Positions 11,687 through 23,500 of a stretch of 64,000 bases of DNA are shown here, in pieces. The notes under the pieces are model-generated. The model was not told where the DNA came from. It was given only the letters and a program-made list of their open reading frames with translations, and ran no database searches. A program made the position numbers and the translations under genes. The stretch is from Promerops cafer (taxonomy: Eukaryota > Chordata > Aves > Passeriformes > Nectariniidae), in assembly GCA_013398275.1 (NCBI GenBank), contig VZSE01006608.1:1920441-1984440 (forward strand), read 5' to 3'. Position 1 is the first letter of the stretch. Each line of letters begins with the position of its first letter.

Positions 11687-13521
11687 GAATGCATGCCGAG
11701 CCCAGAAAGCCACCATGGTCCAAGATCAGCCACATGGAGCCCACATGCTCTTGTCAGAGCTGACGTTTGCTCGAGGCAGCTCTCTCGGAGCCATACAATC
11801 AGGAACTCCCTCCGTTTGTGATGATGCCATATCTGATCCCTTCCTTCCTGAATATAAATAGTTTCATTCTCAAGAACAGCCAGTGAGATATTCATCATAA
11901 TTTCATGTTGCTATTTTTAAAAAATAGATACACAGCTTTGTCATGCCCAACTTCCAACAGGAAATGTTTTCAGTTTGCGGGAACATAACTCTTACTGACC
12001 AATAGATTATTCATGCCCCATTTTTCATGTTTTATTATGGTTATCCAATTTAATATGGACAATTTAAAATTACTAATTTTGTAATTATGAAGTACTGAAG
12101 CATTTTGGTTATAGTCTTGTTACTTCATTGATTATTAGTGACTGATTAGTAATTTAAAGGATGTTTCAACTGTTAATGCTACTTTTTAGCCTGTGGACAG
12201 ACTTGTTTCTGTTAATATTTAATAGCTTTTATGAGGGAACAATTCTATCAGAACAATTGAGTTTATTCACCTTTTTCATTTTGTTATACCAATGGTACAT
12301 ATTAGTTGATTCATGAATATTATACTTTCAATTACTAGCATTTCCTGAACATATAAATACAGAGTTACATTCTTTGGATTCTGTAAATTTATTTTGTCAA
12401 ACTTCCCAGAGAGAGCTAAAGAGTAAGAACATTATCCTTCTGCAAGCATTTTCAGTGATTTTCATTGTATCGGAGGTGTTGGCAGGTCCCATGGAATACA
12501 CACCAAAGCGTCTCCATAGGGTGACAGAAACAATTCACATGTCTCATGAACAGAACATGCAGCAGAGCTACCTGCAAAGAGCTATATGAGGCTCAGGAAA
12601 AAAGTGCCACAGCACTGTTGAGAGACACTAGTGACAGTCCACTCAGCTACAGAAGGACACTGGCTTTTGTCTCTTCCTCTTCTGTTAAGCAGGAATACTT
12701 CTTGCGTCCCTTCCCATTCACTTCCTAATTTCCCAATAATGTATTAACATACTTCTGACAATGTTAAAAAGCAGTCATTTCTACTGGTGAATGATGAATG
12801 TTTCTAAGTGTGGCCTAGCTGCTCGTCCCAAATTTTGGGATCGACCACCACCTATTTTGCATTTCCATAAAGTTATCACTGATGATAAATGGAAGAACCA
12901 AATACGAGCCTAACCTAAATCAGCCAGTCTGCAAATAAGTAAAGGCCTAGAGGGAGGCAGTGGGAATGCATGCTCTTCTGGAGTCAAATCCTTTTTTTTC
13001 ATTTCAAGGCATAAGAAACAACCTTTTCTAATTACACTGAATTTCTTAAGGGGGCATCAGGTACTTCACTAGAAGATAATGTCACATATTAAGTGCTAAT
13101 AATTAAGTGTAGTTTTGTTAAAGTATACAGTGTGTCATTCTTTTGAGTAAGAAGTATATTAAATCCACATTTTACAAATCTGCAGCTTGCTTCCAGCTTA
13201 TATCCCTCAAAAATAAACATGATTGCTTAACAATAAGTTAAAAATAAGAAAATACGCATTCCTGCTCACCCACGTGTTCCTAGTGCATGTCATAGACAAG
13301 TATAATATGCACAAGAAATAAAACCTAGAATCACTGTGAAGTCTTGAAAGCCATTTCCTGACAAATTTAGGAAAGGAACTCAATGTATCGGAAAATTTGG
13401 CTTTTCATAGTTAATTTCAAAGTTTTTACTTTATCCTTTGCTGATGTCAGATATGATGATGTCACAAAAGCTGCTGGTGGTAGTGATTGATACATACAGA
13501 AAAATCTGTGTTCTGAAAGGC

Positions 13522-13567
13522 TGAAAAAGATCTTCTCTAATCTAAACAATATCTATGATTCTATGAA
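13522..13567 (+). mobile_element. CR1 LINE 3' tail remnant
   Basis: The segment ends ctatgattctatga, the short 3'-terminal repeat typical of avian CR1. It is preceded by a degraded match to the usual CR1 end. It is very short and old, and its left edge is uncertain. Confidence 0.5.
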
Positions 13568-14024
13568 GCAAAGGTTAAGCAGCAGGAAAGAAAAACATTT
13601 TTTCCTTCTATGCAAACAATTGCAATAGAGTGTGCTGATATAATTTTTGTCTAAGTCTTGACTCAGATGCTTGTATATTGCTTTCATTCTACCAGCACAC
13701 ACATAATTCCAGTCAAAATACATTTTTCTAATTTAACTGTAGATTTACTATAGTATTACAGGATTATGTACTTGTAAAAACACACATGTGGGATCTGTAT
13801 TGTGTGAAGTCTGTATTATTACAGGTTTCCACATTAAAAAATGGTTTTGGTAACAGAAAAGGAATACACAAAATGTTATGCAGAAGCCAAGCTGTTTAGA
13901 AATACAATAACTCAAGCTTTTAAGTAAAGCACATCTCTTTAATATATAGTCCAGAAGCCATTCCATCCTGAAGTTATATTTACCAAGCTGTCTTCAGCAG
14001 CTTCAGCAGCAGCAATTATTTCCC

Positions 14025-14178
14025 TTTATTTTGGCTAGGCAAGGAAAGATGTACTCCAAACAGTGTTTTGCATGCTTTCTGTATGATATTTATAGAAATC
14101 TTAGTAGTTAATAAAAATTACAAAGAATAATAAATTAAATTCATTATTCATACTCAAAGTTTAGTTAAGCATTTTATT
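14025..14178 (-). terminator. ENKUR: Candidate ENKUR polyadenylation signals
   Basis: On the minus strand, AATAAA occurs at 14178-14173 and again at 14030-14025, about 190 and 340 bases after the stop codon. Either could end the ENKUR transcript. The sequence alone does not decide. Confidence 0.4.
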
Positions 14179-14366
14179 TCAAAATGTTTTGGGAATTGTA
14201 CAGATGAGAGTTATATGTAACAACTTTTCTAAGAAGCTACATACTCAGTTGAGTATTTCCTTCTAAATAGTTGACAGTAGCATCTTCTGAGAATTTAGAG
14301 AGGCACTTCTTGGAGATGCAAGGACAGAGAAAAAGGAGAAAGGAGGCAGTATCTGAACAACAATCC

Positions 14367-14540
14367 TTACACATTTGCAATGTAGACACTTTTGTGCTTC
14401 TCGATTGCTGCTATGTCATGCTCCAGTTGTTTCAGCTTTAATTCCAGCTCTTCTTTATGCATCCTCTTGTACACGGTGTCTGTTAGTATTGGAAGACCCT
14501 GATATGCATGATTTATTTCCTCCCAGTTCTTTTTCAGTGC
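14367..14540 (-). CDS. ENKUR: ENKUR coding exon 5 (last)
   Basis: This exon encodes residues 197-253 and the stop codon TAA at 14369-14367. It follows a caccag acceptor and starts ALKKNWEEINHAYQGL. It ends HDIAAIEKHKSVYIANV, which aligns without gaps to the last 58 residues of human enkurin, the bird protein being one residue shorter at the very end. The coiled, Lys/Glu-rich C-terminus is the most conserved part of the family. Confidence 0.95.
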   Translation of the reverse strand, partial: ALKKNWEEINHAYQGLPILTDTVYKRMHKEELELKLKQLEHDIAAIEKHKSVYIANV

Positions 14541-17500
14541 CTGGTGCCATTACATGAAAACAAAATATATGAGAAAAAGTAAGAACAACATGTACATAAA
14601 CTACTTGATTTTTTTTTGCTAAGTGTCACTGCAATGTAAAAATAATGGATAAGTACATGAATAATACGTAATCATCTTAATTGGACCAAATTAATTAAAT
14701 CCTTAAGAGTTACAATACTTGGAACTCCAGCCAATATTCAGCAGAAGTTTCAGGCAATCTCACCACCAGCTTAATTTTCTGTAATCGAGACATTGTTCAG
14801 ACCACAGTCACCAAATGGATTCCACAACACTTTAACTTCTATAAACTACTTTGAAAGAATTCTGAATAATTGCATTCCCCTTCTAATCTACATTTACAGT
14901 AACAACTATGGGCAATTCATTTATCATTTGGACTAAAAACCCTAACTGTCACTGACCCTATCAACAATAATTTCAATAACTACTACCTCTCTTGAATGCT
15001 GCTGTGCAAAGAATTACCTTTCTAGATAAAGCAAACTGTATTCTCCATATATAAAACCTTGAGACTAAAATTCTATGTAAAAAAATTAAAAATGCTATAA
15101 CCCAAAACTTATTCATAAACCTGTTGACACCAGAGACAACGCTTTTATTCACCAATATACACTAAAAGGAACCAGACAGTGTTAGAAAAATAAAATTTAA
15201 ATCTTGTCTTTATATCCTTCTTACAATTGCTGCAACTATTGCTCTTTCTTTCTCTCCTCAAATGTATAATCAAAATCTACACATTCTATCCACATGTAGG
15301 TGAGGATTTAGTAGAGTTTATCCAGTGCATCAAATGTCCCCACAAAAACAATATGGGTGAACTTAATAATCACAGCTAACAAGGAACTGAGACAGCAATC
15401 AGTAAGTAACATGCCTATCAGTGAGAAAACAGTTCTCCAAAATGTTTATGGCTCTCCATTCTGTCACCTTAGAGGATATCACAAAGTATCTTCAAAAATA
15501 AAGAAGTGAAGTTACTCTTTTGGGAACCAAAGTTTTCAGCTCTTCTCCATAACTAAAACTGGATTCAATTGGTACACTGATTTTATGGCACACTGTGATT
15601 TCCAACCTCATGTCCTCCATTATTATTAAACACTTTTCTCACAGTCTGGCTAACTCATGAACAAACTGAAGTTAAATTTAGACAGTTTATTTTTCTACAT
15701 ATTTAGCTTTGGAGACAGTTGTTTCTGTTTCAGAACTGAAGGGCTCTTGTGCTTAAAAACTTGTCTTTTGTTGACTGTATAAATTGATTTACAGAAAAAA
15801 AAATGAACTCTCCTGCCAACACTAAGAAAAATGTAATCTTTAATATGAACTAATATTTTAACAATTCAAACCAGTCTGTTTATTGCATAGCAATTCATTC
15901 TTTTTGCATGTTCATATTAAGCATCTAAGTGTTGTTCATAAAGCTTATTCCAACAATCTTCATATACAAATATCTACAGAAGCTTAAAAACCTTACTGCT
16001 ACATGTGAAACTTTAGTCATTTATAGACTCTTTAAATAATTCTTATTTGTGCACATTAGTAAGAACTGGCTTGGAAATAATTGAAAACAGTGACTTTTAA
16101 AACATTGGAGCATACATTCATCAAATTTGCTCTGTCTTTACAAAGTGGAGAGATCAAAAGCAGATCATGACTCTATAAAAATCTCCTTCACAGCTCCTCC
16201 AACAATGTAATATGCTGACCACTATTCCTACAGCTAGATCACAAACTGAATATCCAGCTCTATATATGGAATTCTAATACATGCTGGATCAGTGAGAAAT
16301 ATGTCCTGCATTTATCAACATTCTCTTTTATTCTCATAAAATCCCAACCAAAGTAAGCACAATGAAGAGTTCAAAAAATGTTGGCACAAATTACTTCCCT
16401 TCATTTTTGTAAGGTCATGAGGCTTGATTTTGGTCTCAGGCATCTATTGCCACGTATTCTTTCAAATCAGATAGTGCACATGTGTTCACTAGCAATGTCA
16501 ATAATTTTAAAGGACAGAAATTCCCATATGTCTACAGCTGAGCACTGGGTAGAAGCCACATACCCTGGGGACACTAATTCCTCCTGACAATATAACTGTA
16601 TAAGTAAGCCCATGGAAGTGCAAATGTTTTTGAAAAAAAAAATTAAAATAAATACTGAGTTAATAAAAACAATCTAAAAACTTTCAAATTTAAAAAAAAT
16701 ATTCCAATGCATTCCTGTATTTGAAAACTATAGAACATAATTTTAATCAAACTAAATGCAGAACAGTGAGCAGCTGAACTCACATGCCTTTTTTGCATGT
16801 ATATTTTTGCTGCATAGTTAACTTGTTGGACCATCAGCTTGTCCCATGCCTTTCCAACCATAAAAATATCTCAATGTTCTTCAAAACAGCATGCTGTTTT
16901 GTTCTTTATATTGCTGTCAGTACAATACCCTCACCTCTCTCCCATACTCATTCCTAGCTTCTACTGCTTGTATATGCAAAAGACCCTTGTGCTGGACATT
17001 TCAGACCTTGCCAATTAACCAGTTCATCTTTCAGGCAAGTGAGTTAGACACTGTTTTCTCTCTAGATATTTTTTTTGTGGGTATTCAGCATCTTTGAGCT
17101 GTCCATCTATCTATTAAATTGTTTCAGGTGGATGCTATGAGCAAGTTATTAAGAGACAGACTGATATACAGATGTCACAGTCATATAAACCTCATTTTCA
17201 TAGGACATTTGTCTAAAAAGTGGTCAAGAAAAATTCCAGTTCTAGGGCAGGGTATACTTTTAAGATATCTCTTTTATGGTATTAATTCTCTTTAGAAAGT
17301 CTTGTGCCATAAAAACAGTATGAAAGACAGTATCCAGAACAGCTTGACAAAATACAAAATTTTCAGTCATAGTTCTACGGCTATACACAATTTAATTCTG
17401 TTTTCCTTTTTTGCCACATTTTAAAGCAAGTAATTATGCTTTAATCAGTGAGGTCACAATGTGAAGATAGAAACTGCCAATAAAATAAGCAATATTCTGC

Positions 17501-20500
17501 ATTAGGAAAAAATTGTATTTCTGCATTAATAAGTGTCACTAAATCCATATTGATGATTTTCTGTTCTTCAAAGTTTCACTGAAATTCTGAGTCACTAAGG
17601 TGGATAAGAACCAAACAGAATTGAAAACTATTAAAACTGTAGCTAGATCAGTTCCTTTCAGTTGTATACAAACTGTTCTACAGCTCCATCTAGTGAAAAA
17701 GTAGCCAACTGATTCGTTTCACGGAAAAAACCAAAAAAGTATACTTTTATTATTTATATGGACTTACACTACCTTATTTAATCTTTTGGACATGTTACTA
17801 ATTACACTAAATCAAAATATGCACCTTCAGAATATTTGTCCTTTCTTCTTCAGATAGAGTTTTCATGGCTTTCTTCTTGAGTTGCTCCAAAACACTGGCC
17901 TGGTATTCTTCTTCCTCCTTCTTCATTTCTTCATTTCTTTGTGTCACATATTTTGGTAAAACACCATAATTCTATAAGAAGAAGGAAGAAGTCCCTTATA
18001 TGTGCTTTTAAGAAGGAAACAAAGAGATACCTGTCATCCATCCATTTGCAAAAATAGCTTGAAATGACAATTTGTGGTACTCAGCACTAAAATCCTAAAT
18101 CACCATGTTCTTAAAAGAGTCAAACATTATTATCTTCGTAGCCTGAGAAAAGCATATAAACAATTCCCTTCAACTTCTTTTCACAACCTTAGAAGACAAC
18201 AGAATCCAGAAACCAAAATGTCCATTTATAAGAACTGATGGTTGAGCAAGGAGTTTGAAACCAGTTCATGACAGTGAGCTATTTTACATTTTTATATGGT
18301 GTCAGCTTCTATGATTGGAAACATTCCTTACAGAATTTCTTTGAAATTCTTCCTGTATCCTGATTTTTGCTGAACATTGGCACATACAAGAATACATACA
18401 TGAAAATTGGACTACTTAAGAAGGATAAACTATCCCATACTGATGTGCTTCTGTGAGGAAAAAAATGACTTCTGAATATCTCAGACATTCTTGGGGAAAC
18501 ACACCTATTTTGCCTTAACCTTTGTAAAATGAAGCTCCTCTAGCCAAAAGATACCAGTCTACCTTCTTTCTACAAAAAGCAAAATTATTCACTAATCTTT
18601 TAGTGTCAGGTAGCATCATGACTAGCATTGTTTATGTACCTGTTTAGCCATGGAAAAGTACTGCAAGGGCTTCAGGTTCTTTTTGGCATCTTCTCTGTCA
18701 TGAGTTATGTCTTATGTCATCTCTTAATGCTCTGTCATGGGTTTCATGTTTAGATAAGCCAGACTCTTGATAGATCTTATTTTCCTGGGTAGGGGATGGA
18801 CTGTTCTTGTGCCAGAGAAGGCTGTCCTCAAAAGCACGTCAGCTCTCCCAAGGTCTTTGCTTTCCAGAGCTGCCTCACATGGGGTCCTACTCACCAGTTA
18901 CTCTCAATAAGCTGCTGTTTGCTCTCCTGAGCAGTCAGTACATGACCACCTGGCTCCCTGAACAGGAGGGGGTCTGGAACTGCTACATGGTCTGTGCCAC
19001 CCAGACTACAACTGATTATCACACCACTGAGCAATTCTTCCTCATTTGTAAGTAGCAGAACCAGAAGAGTGTGACCATTGCTTGGCTCATCCACCATCTG
19101 TGAAGAAAGCTGTTGCTGACATGCTTCAGGAAACTTTTTGGATTGCTTTCGTGCCATTGTGTTATCCTTTCAGCAGCTATCAAGGAGAGTGAAGTCTTCC
19201 ATAAGAAGCTGCATCGTGATCTGAAGATTTCCTCAAGTTGCTTAAAGAGATTTTCATCCAGCTCCTCACCTCATTGGGTGCTCCATAACAAACACACTTT
19301 TGATAGTCACTGGCCTTTCCTCTGATCCTGACTCACAGGCTCAACCAGCCTGTTGCCAATTTCATAGAAAAACTCCATACACTTGAACAGCTCCTTCATT
19401 CAAAGGGCAAGCCTCCTTCTCTTCTTCCCTGCCTGTCTTTTCTAAGTAGCAAACATTCATTCATCACAGAATTCCATGTCTCCCCATTAGACACTCCCTG
19501 GATTCCCAATGCAAGACATATGCCATGCTTTAGAACAATCATTCTGCAAATTTTTTTGGCTGATAGCATAAGCAAATGAAAACAGAGCAAAGGCAAAGCA
19601 CAAATCTCATGCCAGTGATTTCTTCTTGATGAATTCAAGAGATCTAACAAGGACAGCCATGGTTTCTATGCAATAGTGAAACTAAAATAGGCATTACTAA
19701 TAGTATTTCCAATATAATTTAATAAAACGTACCTTTTTTTTAATGTATTTTGGAAAAAGTCCTGAAGGTTCAAGGAGATATTTATCTCCCTGTCTTGTAT
19801 CAACACAAAAATGTCGAGGCTTTTTAGGCTCTCCCGTGATAACAGCAACTGCATTTTTATTTATAAAATTCTTTTTAATGTGAGTAACTGGGTGGTATGT
19901 CCTGGGTGGCACTGATAATGGAAGCAATTTTTTACCATCCTGTTCTCTTTTTTCTGTGAATAGAGCATGTAAACATTCTCAGCAATAAATTTGAAGATAT
20001 TTGCAATTTCATATTATTACACTTTTCAAAAGGGAAAAACTATGTACAGAATTACATAAAAATAGAACCCAATAGTATCTACAATGAAAGAACTGCCTGT
20101 CAATGAACTGTGATGTATGTTTGTTTGGCCTAACAGAGGTTTCGTAACCTAGGAAATACTGTGTTGTTTCAGATGGGTTTTCCTTATATGTCACTTATTT
20201 CCTCTTAACTGCAGTAGTACAGGACTTTTTTCAAATGTAATTATAACTACTTTTAGTAGAGGTACTCCTTGTCAGAGCCCTTGTAGTGGTCCTGTCCAAT
20301 CTCACCTGGAGCATTCCCTTGGGCTCAGGAACCCCATTTCACCTGTCAATACCTGGATGAGTTGCCTCAGCCATGTCTGCCCCTAGTCCTGCTCCTGAAG
20401 AGCTATATGGATTCAGTGGAGGGACCTGGCCTGTAAACTGATTTTGCCTGATGGTCAGTGGGACACTGACAGGACAGACCTTCCTCACCACCCCGCTCTG

Positions 20501-23500
20501 CTGGCCTGCCTGACGTGGTGAGACTGCACTCTCTTGGTGAGGTCTTTGCCCAGCCAGCATTGTGGTTGCCCTCAATGTCTGACTCATCCCTCCTTAGGGA
20601 AGAGCCCTGCTCTTACTGCTCCCTAATCCTTGTAAACAACTTCTCATAATCCTTTCTCCAGAGAATATAGAAGCTCTTCCATTTTAGTGTAATCTTTTCT
20701 CCAAGGCACCCACAGAAATTCAGTAGTATCCTGAGTAGTCTCACTTATAGTGAGCGATTAAGAATAATTACTTCCCATCATATTTCCCATTAGACATGAC
20801 TCTAATTCATGATCATTGCCAGAAATAATGATTTGATCCAAGTTGTCTGAGTTCATGCTCTTCTTTGGCAGTAAATAACTGTAATGTCACAAGTGACACA
20901 GCTCATTCCTACAACAGCTGGTTTCCTGATAATGACCCCACAAACCAGTACTTTTGTTTTTACAACCTGATAGCTGGCCATAACTTAATACTGTGGGACA
21001 CAGAGACTTAACTCTCTAGCCTAAAAAACACATTACATTGCATATATTTTCTGTCTACACTTACTTGGTGCTAGCTTGGGTTCCTTGGAATGTTTCTGCA
21101 GAAAATCATTTGGAGATGGCACTGCAACTTTTGCTGGCCCCATCGTTTTCCATTGAGATTTATTTTTCTCTGCTTCACGTTTCACAAGTTCTCTAAGTCT
21201 GGATATATACCTTAGAGGTTAAAAAATAGTCATAAAGAAGTTAAGGGTCAGAAAAATATTCAAAATAGTTCTTCAAAGAATATACTTTTTTGCAGTAGCT
21301 CATGGCAAAAGCCAAATCTGTTTTGTTTTGTACTCTCTCCCAAATAAAGACCATCATTCACACAGCCTCCATACTAAAGCTAAACCTAGTAGTGCACTGA
21401 CAAATGAGTTTTCTGGTTCTGAAGTTAGCTTGCTTCTTCCTTCTGCTCTTGTGTCTCTGAGGTCAGGATTATCACACTTGGGGAAATAAATACCAAATAT
21501 AAACGCTGAACACAGACATTCTGAAATCAAACAAAACCTAAATTTTGGAAATAAACTTGAGTCTTGCTTGCATGAATTCTTTAAGGCACATGGTGTGATT
21601 CTTGGGGTGTCCTGTGCAGGGCCAGGAGTTGGACTCAATGATCCTGATGGCTCCCTTCCAACTCAGCATTATCTACGATTCTATGATTTATGCTCAAGAA
21701 AAGATGTCAAATGTAGTCAAGAATTGTACAGGATGTCCTTGATCATCAGTTTTTCTTATTACTGTCCACTGTATCACTGTCTCAATGTTCCAGCTGAACC
21801 ATCTGTTAGACTCCTATGAGAAATGAGATGGGTGACTGCTCTGAAATAGCACATCACAGCACAGATTCCTTATGTTACACAGATAGGAGTTGTGATCCTG
21901 AACAATGGTAATCAGTGGTGGGTTTGGCACTGAAACAGCTGATGTGAAAATCAGTAAGGGCTCAGACATGAAAAGCTGTACAAACATGGTATGCACACAC
22001 TGCTGTTTTGCTCTAGTGTTGCATATGGCATGATAACTTCTGCTTTGATCAAAATCTCCAAAAGAAGCCAACTGCTGATCATTAGCTGATTGGCAACATC
22101 TTGCCTCTATCTGAAGGATTGAGCTGTCACAGATGTTTGCCTGAAGAAGCAGAACTCCCTGGTCCTGAAGTGAAGGCTCCCTCACTGTACTTTTATAATC
22201 TGTCCATCTTTAGGAAACATATAATATTAATTCATAGTAGACAAAAGCTTATGAAAAACTGTGCTTCTTTTACAGAAAAAAAACCATGTTTATGAAAAAA
22301 ACTATGCCATGTTTTCAAGTAAGGATAAAAAAAGAAGAACAAAAAAGATTACATATAGTGGAACCCATTCTATGGAAATACTGAAATAGGAAGAAAGAAA
22401 CCATGTAATCCTGGGCCACTGAATGTGTATCACAGTAGCAATACTGATAAAAGCTCTTGTCCCTGAGCTGCAAATGTCTGATAAATGTATTTGTACTTGA
22501 TCATAACATTAGAACGTCAGAGGACTTCATTAAAACTGTGGATTTATTTTGTCTTTTGGAGATTTGGTCTACAAAATCAGAGAGAGGATTATCTGCATAA
22601 GATCATATATACTTCCTGAAATACTTCTAATTTTAAGGAATGAGGTTTTATTTTTTTTTTCTGTTAAATTCATGGCAAACAGCTATAGACATTGCCCAAA
22701 CCCACCCAACTGATAAATAATAGTATTCCTCACCATTTTCTAGAAGTGGCATCATGAGCACACAGGAGAGAAAGGCACTGGTTTTATGCAAATTTTGACC
22801 TAGTGGGGTTCACTGTCTTGGAATGAGAAAATGAATGAGAAGACACTGAGTTTCTTACATACTGGCATGAGGTCAAGACATCATTTGTAGACAGCTATAG
22901 ACATTCCTTTTGACAAAGAGATGGGGGATCTGTTATCTTTTCAGTGACTTTCCAGACCAAGAAAGTGGCTCAATATCACAGGGTTAGAGAGGGTTGCAAG
23001 GAAGAAAACCTGGTTATGGGAAACATCAGAATCTAATCTGTTCATCACTTAGCACAGGAAAAAGAGACAATACATCTATAAGAAGACAGAAGAAGATGAC
23101 ACCTATACCTTAGGTGTCAACTTAGGATATCAAAGTTGGGGAAAATGAGGACGTTTGCTGTGGTTTCATAAACAGTACCAGTCAGTTGAGAGTGAAATAT
23201 ATATGATTTCATTTGGAAAAAAAAAAAAAAACAAACCATACAACGAAGCAGATTTTGTATCCATCAGTTAAAAGTGATCAAATCAGGCTATTAAGCAGGT
23301 TCAATAGTCCTGTTACCAGCTGAATATTTGTCACATTGTGAACCTAAGCTGCAAGTGTGGTGACAACAGAAGTCAATGAGATCAGAATGGGATTTAGTCA
23401 GATTATATCTAAGCCAAGGAATCCATTGCCTAAACTGAACCTAATGGTCATGAGTATCCAAATCTCTGAATGGTATTAAGTCAGGAACGGATTTAGTGTG

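Larger units (their letters stand above)
11687..14366. other. Intergenic sequence and ENKUR 3' flank/UTR
   Basis: This AT-rich sequence lies between the solo LTR and the ENKUR stop codon. The last few hundred bases are presumably the ENKUR 3' UTR. It includes a short CR1 tail near 13.5 kb, listed separately. I see no other coding segment. Confidence 0.5.

Noticed and set aside
12826..12840. Inverted repeat TCCCAAATTTTGGGA
   Set aside because: Seven-base arms in AT-rich DNA are expected by chance. There is no associated element or gene.
19939..19941. Alternative ENKUR exon 3 acceptor 14 bases downstream
   Set aside because: Using it after the exon 2 donor would shift the frame to an early stop. 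The upstream ctctattcacag site keeps the frame and has a better pyrimidine tract.
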